A stretch of DNA of 64,000 bases from JBBDXS01 sp040902195 (GTDB lineage: Bacteria > Chloroflexota > Dehalococcoidia > DSTF01 > RBG-16-68-14). The notes below the pieces were generated by a model. The model ran no database searches and was not told the origin of the DNA. It was given only the letters and a program-made list of their open reading frames with translations. The DNA lies in assembly GCA_040902195.1 (NCBI GenBank), contig JBBDXS010000019.1:124001-188000 (forward strand), read 5' to 3'. Positions 51,575 through 59,435 of this stretch are shown piece after piece (the first letter of the stretch is position 1; the number at the start of each line of letters is the position of its first letter). Both the position numbers and the translations under genes were made by a program.

Positions 51575-51588
51575 GCTGAACGTTCAGC
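51575..51588 (+). promoter_or_regulatory. Perfect 14-bp palindrome between GH31 and the UGD-like gene
   Basis: GCTGAACGTTCAGC is a perfect dyad whose core, TGAACGTTCA, resembles operator sites of TetR-family repressors. It lies 134 bp before the UGD-like ATG. No TetR gene is in the window. The rest of 51589-51721 has short GC stems but I recognise no riboswitch in it. Confidence 0.5.
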
Positions 51589-51721
51589 GGGCCTGGAGGT
51601 GGGTCGAAACACAGGTAACGGCCCGGCGTGAGCTGTGCGACAGACCATCAGGGGAGTGCACTGGAGGCCGCCTCTCGCCGGGTGACGAAGAACACGGCGG
51701 GTACGTCAGGAGGAATAGCGA

Positions 51722-52594
51722 ATGCCGTCTACCAATCACGATCAGATCGTGGGCATCATGGGCATGGGCGTTGTCGGCGATGCCGTGCAGCACTTTTTCG
51801 AGCGCCAGGGCCGTAACCTGCGCGTCTACGATCCGGACCGCGGGCTAGGCACGACGGATTCGATCAACGAAGCCGACATCGTGTTCCTCTGCGTGCCGAC
51901 GCCGTTCATGCCCGAAAAAGGCTTCGATGACAGCGCGCTTGAGAACGCGGTCAGCCTGCTGAGCGGCCCCAAGATCGTCGTCATTACGTCTACGGTGCTG
52001 CCCGGCACGACCGAGGCCTATCAATGTCGCTACTCGCAGCACTGCTTCCTGTTCAACCCCGAGTTCCTGCGCGAGTCGTACGCGCGGACCGACTTCATGC
52101 GGCCGGACCGCCAGATCCTCGGCTATACCGCGCAGAGCCGCCACCTTGTCGAGTCGATCATGAACATGCTGCCGGCGGCCCCCTACACGCGCTCCATGGG
52201 CTCGCGCGAAGCGGAGCTGAGCACGTACATGACGAACGCGTTCCTCGCACTGAAGGTGACCTTCGCGAACGAGATCTACGATCTCGCGTCGGCGATCGAC
52301 GCCGACTATGACCTCGTGCGCGAGGCTGTTGCCGCAGACCTGCGCATCGGCTCCTCGCACCTCGATGTGCTCGAGGGCGGATATCGCGGCTACGGCGGCA
52401 AGCGCCTGCCGAAGGACACGAAGGCGCTACTCGAGCTGGGCGACCGCATCGGCGTGCCGATGCGCCTGCTGCGCACCGCGGACCGGATCAACGCATCGCT
52501 GCTGCCGCCGGGCGACGACGCGGCGCCGCTCTATATCGTCCCACCGTTCCTGAACATCACTGAGGAGACTGACGACGGAGAGGTCGCCGCGTAG
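51722..52594 (+). CDS. Short UDP-sugar 6-dehydrogenase-like protein lacking the catalytic Cys
   Basis: A 290-residue protein of the UDP-glucose/GDP-mannose dehydrogenase family. The NAD loop GIMGMGVVGDAV, FNPEFLRE (Glu114) and the conserved NAFLALKVTFANE Lys are kept, but the catalytic Cys in GYGGxCxPKD is Arg: residues 223-232 read GYGGKRLPKD (R228). The C-terminal UDP-sugar-binding domain is missing compared with about 430 residues usual. It may be a non-oxidising or partner-dependent form, or inactive. GGAGG precedes the ATG. Confidence 0.85.
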   Translation: MPSTNHDQIVGIMGMGVVGDAVQHFFERQGRNLRVYDPDRGLGTTDSINEADIVFLCVPTPFMPEKGFDDSALENAVSLLSGPKIVVITSTVLPGTTEAYQCRYSQHCFLFNPEFLRESYARTDFMRPDRQILGYTAQSRHLVESIMNMLPAAPYTRSMGSREAELSTYMTNAFLALKVTFANEIYDLASAIDADYDLVREAVAADLRIGSSHLDVLEGGYRGYGGKRLPKDTKALLELGDRIGVPMRLLRTADRINASLLPPGDDAAPLYIVPPFLNITEETDDGEVAA

Positions 52595-52607
52595 GACTAG
52601 TGACGGC

Positions 52608-52621
52608 GAGGCGAACGCCTC
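52608..52621. repeat. Short REP-like palindrome
   Basis: GAGGCG and CGCCTC with a 2-nt AA loop, followed by TACTGCG. Similar in plan to the 40.3-kb elements. Confidence 0.35.
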
Positions 52622-52754
52622 TACTGCGCAGAGGAGGGCAGGTAACTTCCAGGTTGGGGGCTGGTCCTAGAGTGAATGTCCTCGCTACCAGCATGCGCTG
52701 CTCGATCGACGCCTAGAGGCGCGCCCTAGTCCACAAGTCCATAAGCGAGGCCTC

Positions 52755-52763
52755 TGCTAGAAT
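52755..52763 (+). promoter_or_regulatory. Extended -10 box of the sigma/anti-sigma operon
   Basis: TGC-TAGAAT, with 8 nt to a TTG start codon at 52772. It is housekeeping-like rather than an obvious ECF autoregulatory promoter. Confidence 0.5.
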
Positions 52764-52771
52764 GGCCGAGC

Positions 52772-53392
52772 TTGAACGAGACCGCGCGCTTGGATGAAGC
52801 AGAGCTCCTCGAACGGTGCCGGGACGGCGATCTCGACGCGTTTAACTCGCTCGTTGCGCTCCACCAGGACCAGGTCTACAACCTTTGCCTGCGCATGCTC
52901 GCCTCTCCCGCAGCCGCTGAGGACGCCGCGCAGGAGGCGTTCATCTCCGCCTTCCGCAAGATCGCAAGCATGCGCGGCCCAAGCGCCCGCTCGTGGCTGC
53001 TGCGCATCGCGGCGAATACCTGTATCGATGAGCTGCGCCGGCGCAAGCGCCGCCCGCAGGTCTCGCTCGATGTGCCGGTGGCCAGCGAGGAGGGTGAGCG
53101 CTCGCTCGACGTGCCGGACGGTTCGGCGGGCCCGGAGCAACTGGCCCTGCGCGGCGAAGTCCGGGAGGCGCTCCAGGCGGAACTATCGCTGCTGCCGGCC
53201 GACCAGCGCCTGGCCATCATCCTCTGCGACGTCGAGGGCCTGAGCTATGAAGAGGTCGCCTCGACGATGGGGGGGTCGCTCGGGACGGTGAAGTCGCGTA
53301 TCAGCCGGGGTCGAGCCCGGCTTCGAGAGGCGCTTCGGGGAAGGCCGGAACTCTTCGGCGACCTGGTTCGTCATACGAAGGAAGGAAACTAG
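52772..53392 (+). CDS. ECF-family RNA polymerase sigma factor
   Basis: A 206-residue RpoE-like sigma factor. Region 2 is LDAFNSLVALHQDQVYNLCL with AAEDAAQEAFISAFRKI, and region 4 is PADQRLAIILCDVEGLSYEE then SLGTVKSRISRGRARLREAL, the DNA-binding helix-turn-helix. TTG start at 52772. Eleven base pairs downstream is its likely anti-sigma factor. The signal sensed is not evident. Confidence 0.95.
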   Translation: MNETARLDEAELLERCRDGDLDAFNSLVALHQDQVYNLCLRMLASPAAAEDAAQEAFISAFRKIASMRGPSARSWLLRIAANTCIDELRRRKRRPQVSLDVPVASEEGERSLDVPDGSAGPEQLALRGEVREALQAELSLLPADQRLAIILCDVEGLSYEEVASTMGGSLGTVKSRISRGRARLREALRGRPELFGDLVRHTKEGN

Positions 53393-53403
53393 AGGGAGAA
53401 ATC

Positions 53404-54102
53404 GTGTTCTGGGAAAGGAAGCATCAGGTCAGTGAAGCCCAGCTCAGTGCCTACATCGACGGCAGCATTGAACAGGTAGAGCACACGCACGTCGAGGCGC
53501 ACGTCGGGTCGTGCGCGAGCTGTCGCGCGACCGTCGATGAGTTGCGCCTCGTCCGGCGCGCGTTGCGCGAGCTGCCACGCGCGGTCGCGCCGCGATCGTT
53601 CGCCCTGCGCCAGAGCGACGTCGCGCCCGCGCCACCGAGCGTTGCGCGCGGCATGACCGCCGCGATGCCCGCGCTCACGGGGGTAACGATGGCCGCGTTC
53701 CTGACGTTCGGCGTGCTTATCGGTATGGATATGAACGACCCGGGCGGCAACTCGGCGGACGGAAGATCTAGCGCGCTACAGCCGGCGCCGCAGGCGGCGG
53801 AAGGCGCAACGATGGACCGCTCGGCGACGGAGTACGACGCGGCTGACGCAACCCAAATCCCGGATGGCTACGCTGGGGATGTGGCCGCCGGTAGTGAGAC
53901 CATGCTGAATGCCCTGCGTCTGACCGCGACTGCCGGCGCGCTCAGCATCGGTACGCCGTTCAGTACGCCAACTCCCGCCTCGGCCGCCCTCTCGGACGGC
54001 GGCGGCAGCATGGCGATCCGCGTCGGCGAGATCGCGGCCGCGTCGGTCGGGCTTGTCGCGGGCGGGTCGCTCGCGGCGGCGTGGTGGCGGCGCAAGACGT
54101 AG
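53404..54102 (+). CDS. Putative anti-sigma factor with zinc-finger (zf-HC2-like) domain
   Basis: A 232-residue inner-membrane protein. The N-terminal anti-sigma domain has H33-x3-C37-x2-C40 (HVGSCASC), typical of zinc-binding ZAS proteins that hold ECF sigma factors. A membrane segment lies at about 83-105 (MPALTGVTMAAFLTFGVLIG) and a second hydrophobic stretch near residues 210-227. The middle is Ala/Pro-rich and probably extracytoplasmic. GTG start at 53404. Confidence 0.9.
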   Translation: MFWERKHQVSEAQLSAYIDGSIEQVEHTHVEAHVGSCASCRATVDELRLVRRALRELPRAVAPRSFALRQSDVAPAPPSVARGMTAAMPALTGVTMAAFLTFGVLIGMDMNDPGGNSADGRSSALQPAPQAAEGATMDRSATEYDAADATQIPDGYAGDVAAGSETMLNALRLTATAGALSIGTPFSTPTPASAALSDGGGSMAIRVGEIAAASVGLVAGGSLAAAWWRRKT

Positions 54103-54121
54103 GCGACCGGCGGCAGCTCCG

Positions 54122-54130
54122 TGCTACACT
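54122..54130 (+). promoter_or_regulatory. Extended -10 box of the enoyl-CoA hydratase operon
   Basis: TGC-TACACT, 51 nt before the ATG at 54182. It lies against the terminator-like hairpin at 54133. Confidence 0.5.
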
Positions 54131-54132
54131 CA

Positions 54133-54160
54133 GGCGCTCGCCAAACGGCGGGCGCCTTTT
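54133..54160 (+). terminator. Terminator-like hairpin after the sigma/anti-sigma operon
   Basis: GGCGCTCGCC pairs with GGCGGGCGCC (10 bp with one G-U) around an AAAC loop, followed by TTTT. It overlaps the start region of the next operon, so it could also shape that transcript's first bases. Confidence 0.7.
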
Positions 54161-54181
54161 CGGTCCTGCACGGAGGTAGCG

Positions 54182-54991
54182 ATGCCGCAAGATCCTTCCT
54201 ACCAGCACATCCTGTACGAACGGCGCGGCCGCATCGCGCTGGTCACGCTAAACCGGCCAGACAAGCTAAACGCGTGGACCGGGCTGATGGAGAACGAGTT
54301 CATCGATGCGGTCAACCGCACGGCCGCGGACGCCACGCTAGCGGTCCTCGTTGTCACCGGTGCAGGACGCGGGTTCTGCGCGGGCGCCGACATCTCGGGC
54401 TGGTCGCAAGACCTCACGTCCGGTGGTGGGCAGCCGCGCGTCGTTTCGCCGCTCGAGGCGCGTGACGGCAGCCCGGAGGTGCCAATCGCGCTCAGCCGCG
54501 GCAAGCCTGCGATCGCGGCGATTAACGGCCCATCGATCGGCATCGGCCTGACGATGCCGATGGCCTGCGATATTCGCATCGCTTCGGACAAGGCGACGTT
54601 CTCGGCGCGCTTCGTGAAGGTCGGCCTGACGCCGGAGTGTGGCAGCACGCGCTACCTCCCGCTCGTCGCCGGCCTGCCGAATGCGCTCTTCCTCGCGCTG
54701 ACCGGGCGCATCATCGATGCGAACGAAGCGAAGGAGCGCGGCCTCGTCGGCCGCGTCGTCGCGCACGATGCGCTGATGGACGAAGCGATGTCGCTGGCGC
54801 AGGAGATCGCGGCGAACCCGACGAACGCGGTCTGGGGCGCCAAGCGCATGATGCACGAGAACGCGAACGAGTCGGACTTGCGCCGCGTTACGTCGCAAGA
54901 AGTGCACATGATCCGCGAAATGCGCCGTTTGCCCGATCACGCCGAGGCGGTGCAGGCGTTCATGGAAAAGCGCCCGCCCAAGTTCCAGTAG
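54182..54991 (+). CDS. Enoyl-CoA hydratase/isomerase family protein
   Basis: A 269-residue crotonase-fold enzyme. VTLNRPDKLNAWTGLM is the N-terminal CoA region, VTGAGRGFCAGADISGW forms the first oxyanion loop and NGPSIGIGLTMPMACDIRIAS the second, with AARFVKVGLTPECGSTRYLP supplying the active-site region. It could hydrate or isomerise enoyl-CoA; which one is not clear. First gene of a three-gene unit. Confidence 0.93.
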   Translation: MPQDPSYQHILYERRGRIALVTLNRPDKLNAWTGLMENEFIDAVNRTAADATLAVLVVTGAGRGFCAGADISGWSQDLTSGGGQPRVVSPLEARDGSPEVPIALSRGKPAIAAINGPSIGIGLTMPMACDIRIASDKATFSARFVKVGLTPECGSTRYLPLVAGLPNALFLALTGRIIDANEAKERGLVGRVVAHDALMDEAMSLAQEIAANPTNAVWGAKRMMHENANESDLRRVTSQEVHMIREMRRLPDHAEAVQAFMEKRPPKFQ

Positions 54992-55002
54992 GAGGCACGA
55001 CG

Positions 55003-55389
55003 ATGACGCAGCAGACTATCGACGGGACGACCACAGCCACGATCGACGTGATCGATCGCTTCAACGACGTATTCAACCAGCACGACGTGCCCGCGATCAT
55101 GGCGCTCATGACGGATGACGTGATCTTCGAGAACACGTCGCCGCAGCCGGACGGCGAGCGCTACCAGGGCCAGGAAGCCGTTCGCGGCTTCTGGGAGCGC
55201 CTCTTCGCCGGCTCGCCGAACGCGCACTTCGCGTCGGAAGACATGTTCGCGGGCGGCGACCGCTGCACGGTGCGCTGGCGCTACACGTGGAAAGACAAGG
55301 ACGGCAACGAAGGCCATGTGCGCGGCGTCGACGTCTTTCGTGTGCGCGACGGCAAAGTTGCCGAGAAGCTCTCGTACGTGAAGGGCTAG
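55003..55389 (+). CDS. SnoaL-like/NTF2 superfamily protein
   Basis: A 128-residue cone-shaped alpha+beta-barrel protein. VIDRFNDVFNQHDVPAIMAL and TDDVIFENTSPQPDGERYQG are the usual nuclear transport factor 2-like opening, and VRGVDVFRVRDGKVAEKLSYVKG the closing strands. Many such proteins are ketosteroid-isomerase-like or polyketide cyclases, others are non-catalytic. It sits between the hydratase and LLM genes. Confidence 0.87.
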   Translation: MTQQTIDGTTTATIDVIDRFNDVFNQHDVPAIMALMTDDVIFENTSPQPDGERYQGQEAVRGFWERLFAGSPNAHFASEDMFAGGDRCTVRWRYTWKDKDGNEGHVRGVDVFRVRDGKVAEKLSYVKG

Positions 55390-55391
55390 CC

Positions 55392-56387
55392 GTGCAGCGC
55401 TGGGGTTTTACTTACCCGCTCGACGCGGTCCCGATCGCCGCGCACCGGGAAGTACTGCAGCAGGCCGAATCGCTCGGCTACACCGATGCGTGGACGGCGG
55501 AGGTCGACCAGCTCGACGGATTTGTGCCGATCGCGCCAGCCGCGCTCTGGACGGAGCGCATGCGCTTCGGCACCGCGATCGCAAACGTGTTCATTCGCGG
55601 GCCCGCGCTGCTTGCGCAGCAGGCGGCGGCGGTCGCAGAGGTCGCGCCGGGACGGTTCGTGCTCGGCGTGGGCGCCAGCTCACCGGCGATCATCGAGAAC
55701 TGGAACGGCATGGAGATGCGCCGGCCGCTCGAGCGCGTGCGCGAGACCGTCGCGTTCCTGCGACAAGTCTTCGCGGGCGAACGCGCCGCGAACGAGACGC
55801 TCGGCGTGCGCGGCTTTCGCCTGGGGCGGCGCTTCGCCGATCCGCCGCCGATCTTCATCGCGGCGCTGCGCAAGAAGATGCTCGAGCTGGCCGGCAGCGA
55901 GGGCGACGGTGTGATCATCAACTGGCTCGGCCCGGATGACGTGCCGAAGGTCGTCTCGGTTGCGAGGGAGGCGGCGACGCGGGCCGGCCGCGGTGCGGAC
56001 GCGTTCGAGGTGGTCTGCCGCATCTTCGTCATCCCGACCGATAACGACGCGATCGTTCAGGCAGTTGCGCGCCGGGCCATTGCAGGCTACATGACGACGC
56101 CGGTCTACAGCGGGTTCCAGCGCTGGCTTGGCCGCGGCGAGGCGCTTGCGCCGATGCAGGAGGCCTGGGCCGCGGGCGACCGCCAGCAGGCAACGGCGCT
56201 CGTGCCGGAGCAGGTCATCGAAGACCTCTTCGTCACCGGCGACCGCAACGCCTGCCTCGACAAGATCGAGTCGTACGTGAAGAACGGCGTGACGGTACCG
56301 GTGCTGTCGTTCCTGCCCGCGGTGCTCGACTTCAAGGAGCTGGGCAAGCGCAACATGGAGCTGATCAAAGAGCTCGCGCCGCGCTAG
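55392..56387 (+). CDS. LLM-class oxidoreductase (second copy)
   Basis: A 331-residue luciferase-like monooxygenase/F420 reductase starting at GTG 55392, 2 bp after the NTF2-like stop. AESLGYTDAWTAEVDQLDGF and PGRFVLGVGASSPAIIENWNG are the LLM motifs. It probably uses F420 or FMN. Its stop TAG is shared as CTAG with the convergent DUF6285 gene (56384-56387). Confidence 0.88.
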   Translation: MQRWGFTYPLDAVPIAAHREVLQQAESLGYTDAWTAEVDQLDGFVPIAPAALWTERMRFGTAIANVFIRGPALLAQQAAAVAEVAPGRFVLGVGASSPAIIENWNGMEMRRPLERVRETVAFLRQVFAGERAANETLGVRGFRLGRRFADPPPIFIAALRKKMLELAGSEGDGVIINWLGPDDVPKVVSVAREAATRAGRGADAFEVVCRIFVIPTDNDAIVQAVARRAIAGYMTTPVYSGFQRWLGRGEALAPMQEAWAAGDRQQATALVPEQVIEDLFVTGDRNACLDKIESYVKNGVTVPVLSFLPAVLDFKELGKRNMELIKELAPR

Positions 56388-56764
56388 GCGTCCTCTCCCA
56401 ACCAACCCGGGTTGGTTACCAGCAGCTTGTCGCGCACGGTGGCGCGCACGTGATCGATCACGCCGCGGTCAGTGGCGGTCTCCCGGATGCGACGGCACAG
56501 CTCTTCGTTGCGCTGCGCCAGCGCCTCTCGTAGCGCCGGCCGCGTCCCAGGGCGCTGTGCGACGCCCAGCAGCGCGTCGAGGCCCTCCCACTCGCGGTCG
56601 AGCGCCGCCTCCTCGCGCTCCAGCTCGCGCCGCACGGTGCGGATAACGTTCGCTGCGACGCGCGCGTGGAAGCCGCGCGCGCCTTCGACGTGCGGGACGA
56701 TCTGCTCGTCGAGGAAGCGCTCGACGGCGACGAGGAGCTCATCTTGGGTGGGGCGGTCCTGCAT
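56384..56764 (-). CDS. DUF6285 domain protein
   Basis: A 126-residue all-helical protein starting at ATG 56764. DELLVAVERFLDEQIVPHVEG and FHARVAANVIRTVRRELERE match the DUF6285 pattern. In other bacteria this domain sits beside aminoglycoside-phosphotransferase-like kinases and acyl-CoA dehydrogenases, and here an APH-type gene lies upstream. Function unknown. Confidence 0.82.
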   Translation of the reverse strand: MQDRPTQDELLVAVERFLDEQIVPHVEGARGFHARVAANVIRTVRRELEREEAALDREWEGLDALLGVAQRPGTRPALREALAQRNEELCRRIRETATDRGVIDHVRATVRDKLLVTNPGWLGEDA

Positions 56765-56839
56765 TACGCCCCGCCCCAGGCGTGATTGGCGCGTATGATC
56801 GTCCCACCCGCCCGCCCAGGAAGGTTGTTGCAGACTGCG

Positions 56840-56884
56840 GGGACACCCCCCAATCCCCCCGGCAGAGGGGCCCGGCCCCTCTGC
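56840..56884. repeat. Palindromic element in the DUF6285-APH intergenic region
   Basis: A G/C-rich element with GCAGAGGGGC and GCCCCTCTGC (56862-56884) preceded by a GGGGACACCCCCC run. On the minus strand it resembles a recurrent C- and G-run palindrome I have seen in unrelated GC-rich genomes; that memory is not a search result. It could be a mobile palindrome. Confidence 0.5.
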
Positions 56885-56934
56885 ACTCCTGGGCACGAAG
56901 GTTTGACGGGTGATCCAGCAGCTTCGTGCATTGC

Positions 56935-58002
56935 TTAGGCCTCCATCAACTGCAGCAGCTCCCACTCCGTCTCGGCGACGCGACGGCCGATCGCCGCCAG
57001 CTCGACGCTGGTGCTGTTGCCATCGAGGTACGTCTTCGCCTGCGAGATGCAGATGATGCCCCAGCGCAGGTTGCCGAACAGCTCCCAGAAGCGTACGTGC
57101 TCGGCGTCGACCGGGAAGCCGCCCGCCGCTTCGTACGCCCGCCAGAACTCCTCGCGCGTGCCGATGCCGCCGACGGGCTTGTCGTCGCTGCCGAAGCGCC
57201 ACGAACGGACGCAGATCCAGCCGAGGTCCTCCATCGGATCGCCGGCGTGCGCCAGCTCCCAGTCGATCACGGCGTGGACGCCATCGGGGCCGAAGATGAT
57301 GTTCCCGATGCGGTAGTCGCCGTGGACCAGCGTCCGGCGCGCAGCCGGGGGCAGGTGCTCCTTCAGCCAGCGAAACGCCAGCTCGAACGCCGGGTGCGGG
57401 TCGGGCGTAATCGCGCGGTAGACCTGCTCGAAGCGTGAAACCTCCGTCTCGGCTGGATTCGCATCGAGGGGCAGTGAGGGCAGCAGATCGAGGCCAGGGC
57501 TATCCAAAGCGATCGTGTGCACCTTCGCCAGGATCGCGCCGAGCTGGGAGGTCATGTTCCGGCGGGCGTTCGCGTATTCGCCGTCCCGAAGGAGCTTGCG
57601 CGCGATTGTCTCGCCTTCGATGCGCTCCATGACGAAGAACGGAGCATCGAGGCTGTCGTCGCCCACGGCGTGCATGTTCGGCACAGGTACGCCCGCCGCG
57701 TACGCCGCCTCGAGCACACGGTACTCCGTCTCGCGCGCCATCAGCCCGACGCTGGCGCGCGGGTCGCGGCGCAGCACGAGCGGGTAGGTGTCGATCGAGT
57801 TGTCGTCATCCTCGACGGTGGCGTCGAACGCCCACGTCTGGCGCGACGCGCCGCCGGTCAGCAGACGCAGGTTCTCGATGCGGACGGAGCGCGCGTTGTG
57901 CGAGCGCTTGAGGAAGTCCGCGAGGCGCTCGCTGAGCTCCGCCTGGTCCAAGCTACTGGACTTGGTCGAGGTACTCCGAGATGCCGTAGCAGACGTGGCC
58001 AT
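56935..58002 (-). CDS. Phosphotransferase family protein (APH/ACAD10-like)
   Basis: A 355-residue APH-fold kinase. LVHGDYRIGNIIFG holds the catalytic Asp-Arg-Asn-like loop, HAVIDWELAHAGDP the metal Asp, and PFFVMERIEGETI the hinge. Relatives act on 4-hydroxy acids before acyl-CoA dehydrogenation; substrate unproven. ATG at 58002 overlaps the upstream stop by 50 bp; a TTG at 57951 right after the stop would be a smaller alternative. Confidence 0.87.
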   Translation of the reverse strand: MATSATASRSTSTKSSSLDQAELSERLADFLKRSHNARSVRIENLRLLTGGASRQTWAFDATVEDDDNSIDTYPLVLRRDPRASVGLMARETEYRVLEAAYAAGVPVPNMHAVGDDSLDAPFFVMERIEGETIARKLLRDGEYANARRNMTSQLGAILAKVHTIALDSPGLDLLPSLPLDANPAETEVSRFEQVYRAITPDPHPAFELAFRWLKEHLPPAARRTLVHGDYRIGNIIFGPDGVHAVIDWELAHAGDPMEDLGWICVRSWRFGSDDKPVGGIGTREEFWRAYEAAGGFPVDAEHVRFWELFGNLRWGIICISQAKTYLDGNSTSVELAAIGRRVAETEWELLQLMEA

Positions 58003-58921
58003 CGCAACGGTACTCGGTCATCCCTTCGCCGATGTGCGTGATCATACCCGCGCGACGGTTGCGCAGCGGAATGAACGATTTCACCGTGCCCTCGAGCACG
58101 AGCTGGTCGCCGTCGTGCGTGGCGACGCGCGCCGTCATGCGCTTGTGGAACGGCGTCTCGGGCAGGAACTCGGAGTCGATGTCGACGCTCGTGATGCGCT
58201 GGATCTTCTCGCCGCGGATGACGATGCCGTTCTGGTTGCGCACGCCGTCCGTCGGCGTCACTTCGGAGACCGTCATGGAGAAGTCCGGCCCGAACGCGCA
58301 GGTGAGCCATCGATAGGACTGGATTGCCTGCCAGTAGCGCGGCCCCCACGAGTGGTCGCGCAGCCCGCTGCCGTCGATCTCTATGCGCTCGCCGTTGATG
58401 TCGATCCAGCCCTTGGTGCTCATGTGCTGCTCGTAGTGCGCCTTGGCGAACTCCTTGCCGGGCTCCTCGCGCCGGTTGGCGCCCGCGGTGCCGTAGATGG
58501 GGCCCATGGCGTCGTGCTTGATGTCCAGCTTCACTCTCGCTTTCGGGTTCTCGCGGAACGCCTTCGAGGGGTCGGCCATCTGCGTCGGGTCCTTGAGCAC
58601 GACAGCCTCGCCGTTGAACGTCGAGCGGTGCCGCACAAGCGGCTCCTCGACCTCGAAGCGCATACCGCCGGCGTCCATCGCGTCGTTGTGCTCGATGCGG
58701 GGCCGGAGGTAGTTGAAGGCTACTTCGCCGCTCGGGAGGTAGAGGCAGAGCGTGACCTCCGCGTGGCCCTCGTTCGCGCGGTTGCCAACGCGTACGAACC
58801 CGCCCGCGCCCGCCTTCGGGTCGAAGAAGTTGTAGTACATACTCTCGTTGAAGTTCTCTTCCGGCCCGAGCGGGTGCGTGTAATCGTCCTGGGCCTGGAC
58901 GTCGCCGTAGACCGCTACCAT
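57953..58921 (-). CDS. DUF7064/DUF7065-like (hydroxyneurosporene-synthase-like) protein
   Basis: A 322-residue beta-rich protein beginning MVAVYGDVQAQDDYTHPLG. GSGLRDHSWGPRYW is the most distinctive motif and matches families annotated as DUF7064/7065 or hydroxyneurosporene-synthase-like. No catalytic role is established. It sits with an APH kinase and DUF6285, as in many acyl-CoA degradation islands. Confidence 0.78.
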   Translation of the reverse strand: MVAVYGDVQAQDDYTHPLGPEENFNESMYYNFFDPKAGAGGFVRVGNRANEGHAEVTLCLYLPSGEVAFNYLRPRIEHNDAMDAGGMRFEVEEPLVRHRSTFNGEAVVLKDPTQMADPSKAFRENPKARVKLDIKHDAMGPIYGTAGANRREEPGKEFAKAHYEQHMSTKGWIDINGERIEIDGSGLRDHSWGPRYWQAIQSYRWLTCAFGPDFSMTVSEVTPTDGVRNQNGIVIRGEKIQRITSVDIDSEFLPETPFHKRMTARVATHDGDQLVLEGTVKSFIPLRNRRAGMITHIGEGMTEYRCDGHVCYGISEYLDQVQ

Positions 58922-58978
58922 GGTGCCTCCTCATGCGCGTGTCAGGGCGCGCGCCAGCAGAGTATAGCACCAGCGAGC

Positions 58979-59006
58979 TTGGTTGGGCGTCGTTCCGCCA
59001 TATGAT
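58979..59006 (+). promoter_or_regulatory. Promoter of the copper cluster
   Basis: TTGGTT (58979-58984), 16-bp spacer and TATGAT (59001-59006). It points to the His-rich gene at 59023. Confidence 0.55.
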
Positions 59007-59022
59007 AGGCTTACGCCGAGTT

Positions 59023-59424
59023 ATGTCTCACTCCTTCGGTCTGCGCCGGACCTGGTTCTGGCTGCTCGGCGCCGGGCCGCTTATGCTCCTGCTTTCGATG
59101 CTTCCCCAGTATCTCGCGATCGATCACTGGGAGGAGTACTACCGCCACATGATCAGGCACGAAATCGAAGAGCCCGAAGAGGGGCCTGAGCACACGAGCC
59201 ACGAGCAGCATTGCCACTACGGCTCCGCTGCTTGCTCCGACCAGCCCGCGCCTATCAACGGCCGTGTGCTACCGGCCGCGGTGGAGTTGAGCGAGCCGAG
59301 CCTGCCGGACGTTGCTTACGCCGAGCTGTCTCTCTCACGTCTCGAGGACGTCTTCCTGGCGCCCGCGAGCGAACCTCCCCGGCTGCAGATGAAGCGCCAC
59401 GCACGAAACCACGTGACTGTATAG
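59023..59424 (+). CDS. Small His-rich membrane protein, first gene of the copper cluster
   Basis: A 133-residue protein starting at ATG 59023. One membrane segment (LLGAGPLMLLLSMLPQYLAI, about 14-34) is followed by a His/Glu-rich region with HWEEYYRHMIRHEIEEPEEG and HTSHEQHCHYG, a likely metal-binding surface. No family recognised. Position upstream of CopC/CopD-type genes suggests a copper role (inference). Confidence 0.7.
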   Translation: MSHSFGLRRTWFWLLGAGPLMLLLSMLPQYLAIDHWEEYYRHMIRHEIEEPEEGPEHTSHEQHCHYGSAACSDQPAPINGRVLPAAVELSEPSLPDVAYAELSLSRLEDVFLAPASEPPRLQMKRHARNHVTV

Positions 59425-59435
59425 GGAGGTTTCGG

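Noticed and set aside
51589..51721. GH31-UGD intergenic region as a riboswitch
   Set aside because: Several short GC stems are present but no core of a known riboswitch class (cobalamin, c-di-GMP, SAM, SAH, ydaO) could be matched.
57788..59005. Plus-strand open frame opposite the DUF7064/7065-like and APH genes
   Set aside because: Antisense shadow; the minus-strand genes have recognisable motifs.
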